Source of the DNA: Trichoplax sp. H2 | Lineage: Eukaryota > Placozoa > Uniplacotomia > Trichoplacea | Assembly (NCBI GenBank): GCA_003344405.1 | Contig: NOWV01000244.1 | Coordinates: 29,143-93,142, forward strand | Direction: 5' to 3' | Length of the DNA stretch: 64,000 bases | Part shown: piece after piece, positions 14,426 through 25,487 of the stretch | Position numbering within the stretch: position 1 is the stretch's first letter | Layout: every line of letters begins with the position of its first letter | Notes under the pieces: generated by a model | Seen by the model: the letters and a program-made list of their open reading frames with translations, nothing else | Database searches by the model: none | Told to the model about the DNA's origin: nothing | Program-made: the position numbers and the translations under genes

Positions 14426-14801
14426 ATATTGGTCAATATGATTCTTTTGTTGACAAAAGAATCTCTACCATCAGATAAAAAAATCAATCATCATCACTCA
14501 TTATAATTACTTAACCCAAGTCTGTTAATATAAAAAGAAAAAAATGGCAGGAGTATTCTTAACTGCATTACAAGCGATTATATCACTTTCCTGCTATGAG
14601 TATCGTTAGATGTCATATTGGTCAATATGATTCTTTTGTTGACAAAAGAATCTCTACCATCAGATAAAAAATCAATCATCATCACTCATTATAATTACTT
14701 AACCCAAGTCTGTTAATATAAAAAGAAAAAAGTGGCAGGAGTATTCTTAACTGCATTAAAAGCGATAATATCACTTTCCTGCTATGAGTATCGTTAGATG
14801 T
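14426..14801. repeat. Two-copy tandem duplication, 189-bp unit, with an internal palindrome
   Basis: Copy 1 is 14426-14614 and copy 2 is 14615-14801. They differ by a few substitutions and one A in a poly-A run, so the duplication is recent. Each unit starts just before a near-perfect palindrome: arms ATTCTTTTGT and ACAAAAGAAT around TG. A related core (TTTTGTTGACAAAA) recurs at about 53461, which hints at a dispersed element. Short ORFs crossing this block change with the repeat and are not genes. Confidence 0.9.
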
Positions 14802-17047
14802 ACAAGTATTTAGTTCCTTTACAAGCTCTAATCGTATGATATCAAGGATTGAAAGTACAGCGATTATTGAATAAGTTATTATTGAACTTTTCATCGAACA
14901 GTAGCGTTGGTGGGAACGATCAGCATTCAAAGTCTAAATTTGACGACAATGCTGTTAACTTTGTTATGTACTAGTAATACTATCAGCATGGTGAGCAAAT
15001 ATAGAGATACTGCATAGTCTAGTAAGAAGACGGCAATTACTTGCTGGTTTTAGAATACCTTGAATAGACCATGTTATATGACGTAATAGTTTGTAGAACT
15101 TTACACTAGTATGCTATGTTTTATTTATGCGAAAGCAACCGAAAATGATGTAGATTATGCATGCAAACCACGTTGAGCGTCTACTTTGTCTAGCGTGATT
15201 GACCTATAATAATTATAATTAATGGATAATATGAAGAAAGACAACCATTGTGTAAGAGAGCGAAAGAGTATTTCATAATTATGTGATTTAGTATGACAAT
15301 TTTAATTATTGGTGGTGTTCGTAGGATAAAAAAGGAAATGTTCACTGTTATGTCTGTTAGTTGATATATGAGTCTATTTCAATGTTGCTACGACCCACTG
15401 TCGATTGATTGATTGGTAGTTTTACATCATTGTTGATAAACAAAGCACGATATTAAATGGCTGCCACGGCATGAATCACCCGGAAGAGTCAATGACTAAA
15501 TTTAGTGATTAACATTTCTATATGAAGATAGCTAATAATGACTTACAATAAGAGCTAGGGTAGGAGAAAATTAATGATATGCCACTAGACAGTATTTTGC
15601 GGTATTTAATGATATGCCATCGTAATTTACCGAAATTTAATAATATGGATCAATTTAAAATTAGCTACCGTATAACAACTCTTACAACAGTACAGTATAA
15701 TTTACTATATAACAAAATGAATTGATTATAGTGTTATGTCTTGTAACGCTTGTGATGAATATCCTGAAGATATTCAATTTTAGAGGATACTATAAATAAT
15801 TCTGTGTATAGACATACCGTAATCTAATTATCTAGAATCGTTCAGTATATCTCTAAGATTATGAATAATTTCTGTATTAATTTAGCTATTCCAATAAGAA
15901 CTAAATTGCATGATCTGTTATGACTCATACATGATAGCTGGTGCCGGAGGGTAATTAAGCTCGGCAGATAATTGAATAAAAGAAAAGTGCTATAGTTCTT
16001 TACCGCAGAAGCAAAGGCGTCTAAATTCTTGTGAGGTAGTTAAGGATAATAAATCCCGGAAGCTATAGTAATTTAGAGATTTGTTTTACGTTGTCTTTAC
16101 CGCGGTTTTTTTGTTTTATTGTTTCTTTAGTATAAAATAATAAATTATCTGGATTATAATTAATTGATTACAATCACATGCCTACACCTAATAGTATTAA
16201 CAAAGCCGACTAGTGTAAAAAAATTACAAGAGCATCCTGAACAGTGCAAGTAGCAAAAAAACATTTTCTTTCTTGAGGATCAGTAGACATATGCAGTTCT
16301 GTAGCAAAATCTTCTGGCTTGGGATAGTATTAATAAAAGATATGCAAAAAAGTCAAATTAACATACGTATATTCTAACTTTTATCAATCTTAATCCACGT
16401 CTTTAAAACGCAAAATCTATATCACCGTTAATTAATGTTATAAATCAAATTTTCTTCTTTCAGTTAATCTTTTAATTTTTCGCATTTCTAAATCTTAACC
16501 TATACCATTAACGAACAATTGACATCATTATTCATTAACGAACCAATTTTCTTTGTAAGCTTAATCTTTCATGTCTACAGACATGTAAAAATAGATGGTA
16601 TGGTGATTTTATCACATTAATGTATTTCAAAACTGTAACAATAAAATGATTATATTACAAGGTATTCGCTAGTTATTTACATATTTAATTACACCCCTTA
16701 GCTATTAATCGAAACTAGAACTATTGTTCCATTTTTAAATTCACCGAGAATATGATAGTAATAATTTGAGGCATTCGTAATTTAGAAAAGAATTCGTAAC
16801 AATGACATATGCCTATTAAACTGCCGGATTAGCTACTATACGTATCATTGAATAACTTGATATAGCAATAAAAAGGAAATATACGATCTGTTCTTATTCT
16901 TGCTGCATTCTAGTCAGAAGTAAGTGTTTGCCGTTCCGTTCGTCCACAGCTATCTATCGCATTAAAACTGCACCCTTTCACGGTTTAAAACGCTGCTCAT
17001 TAATACCCACAAGCCTACAGCCAGAACTGATTTCCTTTCGACAACCA

Positions 17048-18493
17048 ATGGAAATAAAACTTCAACGTAAAGAAGCTAATAAGCTTTTTAAACAAGGATC
17101 CTATGAAGAAGCTCGATCGCTCTATAGGCAAGTGTTGGATCGAATTGGAGGGTCTAATGTATTGCCTCGATTCGAGATCACACTCCAGATTGTTAAAACC
17201 TCTATTTATCTCCAAGATTACGAGATTGCAAAAAGTGACTGTGAGAGTGCTAAACTACTAGCAAGAAGATTAAGTGACAAGAAACTTCTCCAATGCGAGA
17301 AATATTTAGGTGAGATTTGCCATCAACAAGGTAATCATGAAGACGCATTACAATATTACAATTTAGCTTACCGACTATCAGTACAAATTAACGGAAGCAA
17401 ACATCTTACAACTGCTGATATATCGCAGCAGATTGGAGATGTATACGTAGCAATGCAACATTACAGCGATGCTTTAACGTCCTATAAGCAAGCACTGAAG
17501 GTAAGACAAAAAAGACTTACGAAATTCAGCAAATTGATCGCTAACTCATACTTTGCTATTGGAAATGTTTACTCTTGTGAAAGAGAGTATAAACTAGCCA
17601 TCACAAACTTTCAAGAGAGTTTAGCTATTCGACACAAACTGTTTGAAAATAATCATTTGCTTATTGCTGACTGCTACGAAAGATTAGCGCAGATATGTAA
17701 CGATCAATGTAAATTTCATGAAGCTGCATCATTGTTTGAAAAATGTCTTAAAATTTACCTAGTAGTTGGTGGTAAAACAAATTTCGATGTTGCACAACTT
17801 TACCGTAACATTGGATTGGCCAAATTTGATAATGGTGATCATGGAGAGGCCCTTTCTAGTCATCAGAAATGCTTAGAAATCTGCATCAACATATATGGAG
17901 AAGAGCATCCTAACGTAGCTATGTCGTATAGCAGTTTGGCTTCTATATACTATCAGCAAGAGGAATACCAGCAAGCTTATGATATGTTTCGAAAGTCTCT
18001 GGATATTAATTTGAAAGTATTAGGTAGTAATCACTGGATAATTGCTGATACTTATCATAATATCGGTAATATTCATTATAATCAAGAAAAATGCAGCGAT
18101 GCTTTAAAGATGTACCAGGTAGCTATGTTCATGCGACTGAAACAAACAAGAAATGATCATATTCGACATCGTATTGCTGATTCGTATTTCGTAGTTGCTA
18201 ATGTATATGCAAAGCAGTCAAAGTACCATGATGCTCTGGAAATGTTTCTAAAGTCTTTCAGTATTTTCCAAAATTTATATGGAGAAAGTAATATTGTAGC
18301 CATAATTTATCAAAAAATTGCGGAGTTATACGATAGGGATGGCAGAGCTGACGACGCAAATGATATGCGATCGAGAGCTTCGGAAATATTCGATAGATTA
18401 GAGCATGGACAAATTCCAACACCGATACAAACTACATCACCAGGTACAGTATTACAAGTCAAACTGTATAATAGAGCAGAAATTTCCAACTGA
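17048..18493 (+). CDS. Tetratricopeptide-repeat protein, kinesin-light-chain/NPHP3-type TPRs
   Basis: Single open frame of 481 codons from the first in-frame ATG (MEIKLQRKEANKLFKQGSYE). The frame is open further upstream but without an ATG. Nearly the whole protein is TPRs spaced 42-43 residues apart, roughly ten of them, with signatures such as IGDVYVAMQHYSDALTSYKQ, IGNVYSCEREYKLAI, LASIYYQQEEYQQAYDMF and IGNIHYNQEKCSDALKMY. The 'GEEHPNVAxxYxxLAxIY' linker is the kinesin-light-chain and nephrocystin-3 style. No signal peptide, transmembrane segment or enzymatic domain is visible, so a protein-binding scaffold is inferred. It lies 380 bp upstream of, and on the same strand as, the Roc-COR-Death gene. 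Whether an upstream exon adds an N-terminal domain is unknown. Confidence 0.85.
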   Translation: MEIKLQRKEANKLFKQGSYEEARSLYRQVLDRIGGSNVLPRFEITLQIVKTSIYLQDYEIAKSDCESAKLLARRLSDKKLLQCEKYLGEICHQQGNHEDALQYYNLAYRLSVQINGSKHLTTADISQQIGDVYVAMQHYSDALTSYKQALKVRQKRLTKFSKLIANSYFAIGNVYSCEREYKLAITNFQESLAIRHKLFENNHLLIADCYERLAQICNDQCKFHEAASLFEKCLKIYLVVGGKTNFDVAQLYRNIGLAKFDNGDHGEALSSHQKCLEICINIYGEEHPNVAMSYSSLASIYYQQEEYQQAYDMFRKSLDINLKVLGSNHWIIADTYHNIGNIHYNQEKCSDALKMYQVAMFMRLKQTRNDHIRHRIADSYFVVANVYAKQSKYHDALEMFLKSFSIFQNLYGESNIVAIIYQKIAELYDRDGRADDANDMRSRASEIFDRLEHGQIPTPIQTTSPGTVLQVKLYNRAEISN

Positions 18494-18873
18494 AATATTT
18501 TTATTAAAGTAATTAGCCAAAGTTGCGACTTGATGGTAGCTAATTTCTTATCAACAACTACTAGTTTTACGCGTATACAAAATGCCTTTCATAAGATACC
18601 ATAAGGTAGAGACGCTGAAATCTATTCCTAACGGAAGCATAACTTAGTTTATATCTTTCATTTTATAAGACATTGTATTGTATGCTTTACTTTACATATA
18701 AGATATATTAAATATTCATTTTCAGCCCTAAAATCATTCATTTTACAAGCTAATTCTAAATTTTGTTGTTGGACGTTTCAAAGTGTTACTTGCATTTATT
18801 TATTACGCGCTTAATTTAACTAGACGTTATTGTTGTTGTAGTTATCGTCGAAAATGATTACTTCAAGGCTTAC
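18494..18873 (+). other. Short intergenic spacer between TPR and Roc-COR-Death genes
   Basis: About 380 bp of AT-rich DNA holding the 3' flank of the TPR gene and the 5' flank of the next gene. A possible splice acceptor (TTGTTGTTGTAG, ending at 18841) in frame with the next ORF means an upstream exon of that gene cannot be excluded. No independent gene is seen. Confidence 0.6.
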
Positions 18874-21606
18874 ATGATTGCTACAATATATGAAGAATGC
18901 CATAGCGATTGCACACGCCTCACATTTATTGGTCCTAGCGATTCTGGTAAAAATTTTATCGTCAAGTTGTTAACGAAGCAAAATCTTACATCGCCATATG
19001 TCGCTGAAAATACTGAAGCAATGCTGGATCTTTCCACTGGTAATATCTTTAAACAGAAGACAGATGACTATCGTAAAATAGTCGGTAAAAAGATTGCTGC
19101 AACAATGCTGTCGATAACGCAACAGATGGAGAGTCAGTATAAAATGGAAGAGAGTTCTTTATCTGAGCTAATACTTTCGAAAATTGAAACAGTCCCGGAG
19201 GCGAACCCTACTATCATTTCTTCTTTCACTTCTGAATATGATGAAAACAGACTTGAAGAAAGAATTTCAAATACCGATACGAATCTAAACGCTAGTCCAA
19301 GCACTCAATATGCTAGTGTAGATACTAGACGATATTTAGATACATTCAATGATTTCATGCAGCAGTCTCTTCAACTATGTGATGCAGACAATTCTCAAAG
19401 ATCTTATTACAGCAATGTTTGGGAATTCGGAAGTAAGATATCGTGGAATCTACGCCAACTTTTTACGCTTCGTAACAGCATCTATATTTTGACATTGGAC
19501 ATTACTGAAGCTACAAACCAAACATCTGCAACGAACGAGGAGCGTACAACATTGAATACCTTTCTAGATAGTATCAAAGAATGTTTAGTCTCTGTTCTTG
19601 ACGGTCACTGCGATGATGCCATTTCAGATCCAATTCAAGTTGACGATGCTGACTTGGATGTCGGTATATATGAAGAATTTGCATTACCTGTCGTCATCTT
19701 TGTTGGATTTCATGATGATTGCGTAACCTCAGATACTGTAAGAATTTTCAATAATTTAACAGAAACAATTTTTTCAACCTTTCCACAGTACAGTCGACAT
19801 ATTATACCGTCCGATGTTGTGTTTAATTGCAATCCGAAAGATACTAGCTCTTATGCAATTGAACAGCGTGAGACATCTTGTCAGGCATTACGCAAATTAA
19901 TTCAGCATTTTACTAAATTAATGCCTGTATTGCAAGACCGTGTTCCAATACGATGGCATATCTTGCTATCTATACTGCATAAATCCGTAATTAACGATGG
20001 ATGCGCGTGCAGTTCAAACAGCAGTAACTTCCCGCGTAGAGTGATGTCCGTGCACGAGGTAGAGGAACTTCTTCAAGATTGTGGATTATTTCGAAGCGAT
20101 CAAGATACGTGCAAGATGTTACAACATTTGCATGATCTAGGAGAAATATTGTATGTTAAGCCGGATTATGGCAAAGAATACATTATTACTCAAGTCGAAT
20201 GGTTAGCGAAGATTTTCCAAGTTCTCTTTGCATCCGCTTTCGGCCAAAAAGCAGACGCTACGAGAAGATTCTCTTTCACCAGGATTACTAAAATTAAGAC
20301 AGACGGTATAATGAAAGAAAGTCATATAACGAACGTATTAAGAGAGTTTAGTTTAGACGACAAAGAGAAAGAAGCAATATTACAGCTATTAGAAAATTAC
20401 AATATCATATGTCCAAGAAATAATGCGAATGCCAATAACGAAAGTGTTGCAGCGGCTGGACGTGAGTACTTCGTACCGATTATCATTACTCCAAATTTCA
20501 AATCGAAAATTGATATTGGCAGTCTAAATGATGCTGGATATCATGTATCAGAAAGCTTATATATCCAATTCGAGGATAATTCGTATATTCCTGATGTGAT
20601 ATTCTATCCTTTCCTTATTTCTTGCTTGAGAAAGTGGAATAATCTGGAAGCAGAATTATTTTATAGAGGTGCTAAACTATTTTTGGAGAATGATTTATAC
20701 TACCTGCTTATCGTCAAGGAGAGATCCAAAATTAGTTTGCGGTATTTCTATAAGAAAAGTACTAATCTGTCTGACGAACTGATTAAGAAATTAGTTTGGA
20801 AAAGTCGTCCACAAGAGCTTATTCAAGGCAGATTTTTCGATACTGCCAAGAAGTATATGCCAAAGTCCATGAATAGTAGTTTAGCAAATTATGTTAAATG
20901 TAGCGAATGTGGCCAATTCTTAAATTTGTTCAGTTTCACGGAAGATAGTCGTTGTAAAAAGTGTATTTATTGCGGTAAAACTGCAAAATCCATGGGTGAT
21001 TGGATAAACCTGGGTAAGTTTGGGATAGACGAAGTGTAGTAAAATTACCATATACTTTATACTATGATAGTAATTTGCTCATAATTGTTGTCGGTACCAT
21101 TTCTAGTTTAGGTTCAACTGAACAGGCTATACCTTTTAGCAACTACTATGATAGATTTATGCTTATTTGTGTCATATATTTATTCGTAGAAGCCTATAGA
21201 ATAGAATTAAATAAAGTTATTGCTTTTACATCAAGTAAGATAATAATTTACGCTGTAATTATTGTTACTTACAGGGTCTACAGCTGATACAAGGCGCCAT
21301 TTTTTCACCGTAGCTAAAGAAATTGGTATCGATTGGGAGAAGCTAGCGGGTGCACTAGGCATACATTGTAACGAGACCTCAGTTATCGACGCCGAGAACA
21401 AAAATTATTATAATAAAGCAAATCAACTCTTGGAGAAATGGTATACGCAAAATTACTGCCTCAAAGCTACTTACACTCTAGCATGTGCTCTAGATCATAT
21501 TGAAAGACGCGATATTCTTGCAAAGCTCAAGTTCAATTCGTTGGAACTGTCTGATCTTAAAACTGCCGGAAGAACCGATATTCTTGAGCGGCTAAATTGG
21601 CATTAG
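18874..21606 (+). CDS. Roc-COR GTPase-like protein with Cys-rich ribbon and C-terminal Death domain
   Basis: Exon 1 is 18874-21013 and exon 2 is 21275-21606, joined by GTAAGT and TTACAG in phase (INLG|STADT), giving about 823 residues. Residues about 20-30 hold a P-loop-like GPSDSGKN, with Asn in place of the usual Ser/Thr. A hydrophobic strand IYILTLDIT and VIFVGFHDD fit the later Roc strands and the G4 position. IRWHILLSIL followed by LHDLGEILYV and ITQVEWLAKIF is the winged-helix COR segment, and IPDVIFYPFLISCLRKW with LFYRGA is the second COR half. A Cys cluster (CSEC then CKKCIYC) follows. Exon 2 encodes a Death domain (VAKEIGIDWEKLAGALGI, LLEKWYTQ, LACALDHIERRDIL). Roco-Death proteins act in stress and apoptosis signalling in the family; the specific role here is unknown. 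The degenerate P-loop may reduce nucleotide binding. Confidence 0.82.
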
Positions 21607-22361
21607 CGTAGGCTACTTCGTGGTGAACCCTTCAACTAATTCATTAACGGCTTGTGTATTTATACATGAGTGTATGCTAAATTTTAATAGATTAATTAAA
21701 ATTTTTGTACTGAATATTTTTACACTGCATCATCTCCCAAAGTTCAGAAATCTAGGCAGTTTCTGAAATTTCGGTAAAAGTGATATCCCTTGGCCATAGA
21801 TAGTATATATGCATCATTTGTGAACATCGATTGATAGGCAATCGTGTAACTTAGCATTTGGATTTTAACGATCGTATTAAGATAATTGATTACATTATTA
21901 GCACAGGAGATTGATGCACTTCTTTTCGATTAAATTTTCTTTCCGTTAGATCGTAGTGTGCAAATGTTTCTAAAATCATGTACCTTTTGACGAAAAATGA
22001 AGAGTATTTGCTCTCTGGGCATTCTATTCTCTAGGCTATACATCGGTTGATCAACTTACGGATACAGTAGCTTGTTTCTTGTTATCTCATGATGATAGCT
22101 TTATGTCTTTTCAATTTATCTATTTATGCCAACTTACTATCTACCTGGTTTTTATTGAAACGATGACAATAAAATAGATGATTTCCGGTAACCTATTCGC
22201 CATGGCGATATTGTACTTACTAATTATGAAACACTTAATGCTGATGTAGCTCGAACGCGATAAATATATTCTGTTATACGCGTCTTTCAAGCCTGCTTGG
22301 GTCTACTTACGCGTATGTTGATCATCTACAGTACACTTGATTTTAGAGTCATTTATAGATT

Positions 22362-22722
22362 AATTATTGACCAGAAATTTTCATCGATTAAAGGGACCGT
22401 AGAAAAAGAACATGGGAGACTCATAGACTATGCGAATGATGTGCGAGTAGATTCTAGATACATTGTTGTATATTGTGAGCATATTTTTAATTATTGACCT
22501 GAAATTTTCCTAGATTAAAGGGACTGTGGATAAAGAATTCGTAGGCTATGCGAATTACTGTATGTGCGAGTAGATTCGAGATACATTGTTGTATAATGTG
22601 GGCATATTTTTAATTATTGACCAGGAATTTTCTTAGATTAAAGGGATTGTAGAAAAAGAATAGGTTATGCGAATTCTGTGCGAGTAGATTCTAGATCCAT
22701 TGCTGTATACTGTAAACATATT
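22362..22722. repeat. Three-copy tandem repeat, 123-127-bp unit
   Basis: Copies begin with AATTATTGACC at 22362, 22489 and 22612. All share AATTTTC, GATTAAAGGGA, TATGCGAAT and GTGCGAGTAGATTC in order. Copies differ by small indels and substitutions, so this is an older array than the 14.4-kb duplication. Confidence 0.9.
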
Positions 22723-23852
22723 AGCTTACTCTTGTGAATTAATTAGAATGAAAGTATACGTATGTCCCTAAACATGGCATGAAATCGTGCATAGAACACC
22801 AAGAGTTAATTTTATTAACTCTGCAATGTCAATCTAGCAATCGGTATTGACCTTGCGATGCCGGTGAGTCATGTCTCATGGGCATCCGTTTTTTTATTGA
22901 TGTCGGCTACACAAAGATTCGTAACTATTTGAATACCCTGTTAACCGAAGGCAGGATTGCTTCCGTTCTCTTTTGTTGATCTTACCAATGGAACTGATTA
23001 TATCCCATTGGTTTCGACCACAAAGATAATCTACATTGCGTGTATTAAGAATAATATCAAGCCAAAGTAAGCAATCTTGTATGAAGTTTATCTGACCGCC
23101 GCAGTAGTCTACAAACTGCAGCCCCCCAATAGTGGTTTGATCAGCAAACGATATAGAATGTTGATCCTTGTCTTATGAATTAGTCATTGACGATAACTTC
23201 TAATCCTCTATTTCAGATTGATCGATGATATTGTCGAGAAGAAAGGGCGAAATCTTCAATCGTAGCCATAAGAGAAAAATAATTCTTTTTATCTCCATGT
23301 CTTCAATCCACTTACTGTATGTCTAGTATCAGTCTGTTACTACCGTAATGCAAATCGATGACTAAATAACGCCACCCCGTGCTGTGCAAAGCACAATATT
23401 ACAAGTAGAAAAAGCCAATAGTCATTTTATCGTTCTTTCGGCCGTTCGACCAAAATCATCTTAACCCGTCGTCCTCGTCTTACGCTATACCATCAACGCA
23501 AAGGCTGTCTATGACTGTCTATAGCATAGAGATATAAGAAACAACTTTCTATCTCGATGGTCTGTCGTTTAGAGTCCTTAATAGGGTGAAAATATAACCC
23601 GAACCTAATAAATCCAGATCCAATTGTTGATTTTCGAAGTTGCAATCGCTAGACACTGGATGGCCATGGAAATTTTCAACCCGAATCCCTCCCTCGAGTC
23701 GGGTTCAAGTCGCGTTTCGGCTTGATATTTATATAGACTGTACCGTAATAGGGATACTGCTCTAGTTTGTCGCTGGATTTTGACTGGGGAATGCTGTCAT
23801 GCAGTAGCATTTGGAGATTGTCCGTCCGGTGCAATGTCCACTAACGTCTAGC

Positions 23853-24030
23853 CACTGTACACCATAAAGTACTGGATCATGACTGTATAATGTACTGTAC
23901 AGTATCGAGAAGTGTCAAGCCAAGCCATAGAGATCCCTTTTCCCTTCTGGTCCAAATGGTCCCAAATTATTTGGGTGGCTACTACAGTGTACAGTGTACA
24001 GTGTAAACTGCACAGTACTGTACTGTAAAA
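23853..24030. repeat. GTACAGT palindromic repeat cluster upstream of MANEA
   Basis: Contains repeated TGTACTGTACAGTA-like and GTGTACAGTGTACAGTGTA-like words that are self-complementary. It ends about 105 bp before the MANEA ATG, a position compatible with a promoter or 5' leader. The interruption at about 23913-23975 is unrelated sequence. Confidence 0.85.
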
Positions 24031-24134
24031 TATCGGTGACAAAGGAGCGATAGTGGCTAGTCGTGGTTGTGCTAGCGCCGGTTGTCCATCGTCGTCGGGT
24101 CGAGGGAGTTGGCGGCTTCTAATTGGGAAATAAC

Positions 24135-25487
24135 ATGCAAGTGATTATATTTCGTAATCGATTCTACGCGTTTATTGCCATCATTTTCATTCTGGTTATA
24201 GCCTTTCTTTCGTTATCTAACTATACCAAACCTCGCAGCCAATATAGTAATGTTATTAAACTAAGTAAGGATACAGCTATGAAAGGATCGATTATGAAGA
24301 AGTCAAGAGGTGAAATGGAAGGCAATCTCAAGAGCAACGATGACAACCATGCAGACAGTGGGAATAGTAATAAACTAGTGGCAGCCAATCGAACGATTCA
24401 TAATCCTGCTGTCTCTTATGATGTCCATATCTTTTACTATGCTTGGTATGGAAATCCTGAAAATGATGCAAAGTATATCCATTGGAATCATCAGTATCTT
24501 AAGCATTGGGAGTCTGCTGTAGCTGAGCGATACAAGAAATATTCAGGCCGTCATGCTCCACCAGATGATATTGGAGCTAATTTTTATCCTTTTTTAGGTC
24601 CGTATAGCTCTTGGAATAAAACCATCATTCAAGATCATATGAAACAGATCCAACTTGCAGGAGCAGGAGTCGTCGTTCTTTCATGGTATCCTCCTGGAAA
24701 ATCCGATCCGGAAGGAAAACCAAGCGATTCCGCTGTTTTACCCCTTTTGTTAGCTGCTGACGAGCACAATCTGAAGATTACTTTTCATATCGAGCCCTAC
24801 AAGGATCGGACACCTGATTCTGTACGAAACGATATCAAGTACATTATTGATACATACGGCCATTACCCATCCTTCTATAAGCGTAAATGGAAAGGACAAC
24901 AACTACCACTAATCTATGTATACGATTCTTATCATATCAAGCCAAAAGCCTGGAAAGAAGTTCTGACACGCGAAGGCACCAATACCATTCGTGGAACTAA
25001 ATATGACGCGATTGTAATCGCCTTGTTAGTAGATGAACATCATAAATCATTTATAACGACTGGAGGCTTTGACGGCTTTTATACTTACTTTGCCGCAGAT
25101 GGTTTTACATATGGATCAAGAAAGGAAAACTGGAAAAATCTCAAGCAATTTTCTCTAGAATCATCATCCATTTTTATTCCTAGTGTTGGACCGGGTTATA
25201 TTGATACTCGAGTCCGACCATGGAATAGTCAAAATACACGTAACCGTTTAAATGGGGATTACTATGATAAAGGAATGAACCATGCACTTGAAATTAACCC
25301 AAGTATAATATCAATAACTTCATTTAATGAATGGCATGAAGGAACACAAATAGAAAAGGCTGTCCACAAAGAATATTTAGATTTTAAATATCTCGATTAT
25401 AGCCCTCAGGAGCCTGATTTTTACTTAAAGTTAACGCGAAAATGGGTACATAAATTTATGAGAAGGAAAAGAGTACAATCATTGTAG
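24135..25487 (+). CDS. MANEA: Glycoprotein endo-alpha-1,2-mannosidase (GH99), Golgi type II membrane protein
   Basis: Single-exon frame of 450 codons from the first ATG (MQVIIFRNRF); the frame extends upstream only without an ATG. The enzyme cleaves glucosylated mannose from high-mannose N-glycans in the cis/medial Golgi, bypassing ER glucosidases. A short basic N-terminus is followed by one membrane anchor (FIAIIFILVIAFLSL), then a hydrophilic stem and the catalytic domain from about residue 92 (VHIFYYAWYGNPE). GH99 landmarks are HWNHQYL, PPDDIGANFYP, LGPYSSW, VVVLSWYPPG and FHIEPYKDRT. The motif NEWHEGTQIE places the two family catalytic glutamates at about E399 and E402. Length matches the vertebrate enzyme (about 460). 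It ends about 2.1 kb from the convergent eIF1A gene. A GTACAGT cluster lies directly upstream. Confidence 0.95.
   Translation: MQVIIFRNRFYAFIAIIFILVIAFLSLSNYTKPRSQYSNVIKLSKDTAMKGSIMKKSRGEMEGNLKSNDDNHADSGNSNKLVAANRTIHNPAVSYDVHIFYYAWYGNPENDAKYIHWNHQYLKHWESAVAERYKKYSGRHAPPDDIGANFYPFLGPYSSWNKTIIQDHMKQIQLAGAGVVVLSWYPPGKSDPEGKPSDSAVLPLLLAADEHNLKITFHIEPYKDRTPDSVRNDIKYIIDTYGHYPSFYKRKWKGQQLPLIYVYDSYHIKPKAWKEVLTREGTNTIRGTKYDAIVIALLVDEHHKSFITTGGFDGFYTYFAADGFTYGSRKENWKNLKQFSLESSSIFIPSVGPGYIDTRVRPWNSQNTRNRLNGDYYDKGMNHALEINPSIISITSFNEWHEGTQIEKAVHKEYLDFKYLDYSPQEPDFYLKLTRKWVHKFMRRKRVQSL

Larger units (their letters stand above)
10840..17047. other. Gene-poor intergenic region upstream of TRAPPC10
   Basis: About 6 kb without a confident gene. 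It contains the GTACAGT cluster near 12398-12463 in a local GC-richer patch (12360-12600) and the 189-bp tandem duplication at 14426-14801. It also has a repeated 15-base word at about 13189 and 13269 (core GGCACAATCCACAAC). A 110-codon minus-strand ORF with an ATG lies at 12005-12337 just beside the GTACAGT cluster; it is serine-rich, has no recognisable domain and is not called. Confidence 0.6.
21607..24134. other. Intergenic region upstream of MANEA
   Basis: About 2.5 kb without a supported gene. It contains a three-copy tandem repeat (22362-22722) and, adjoining the MANEA start, a GTACAGT cluster (23853-24030) followed by about 100 bp of GC-richer leader-like sequence. Short ORFs overlapping either repeat are discounted. 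Confidence 0.65.

Noticed and set aside
23695-23715. T-loop-like GGGTTCAAGTCGC as a tRNA hint
   Set aside because: No acceptor stem, D arm or anticodon arm could be built around it. A similar word at about 46528 was rejected for the same reason.
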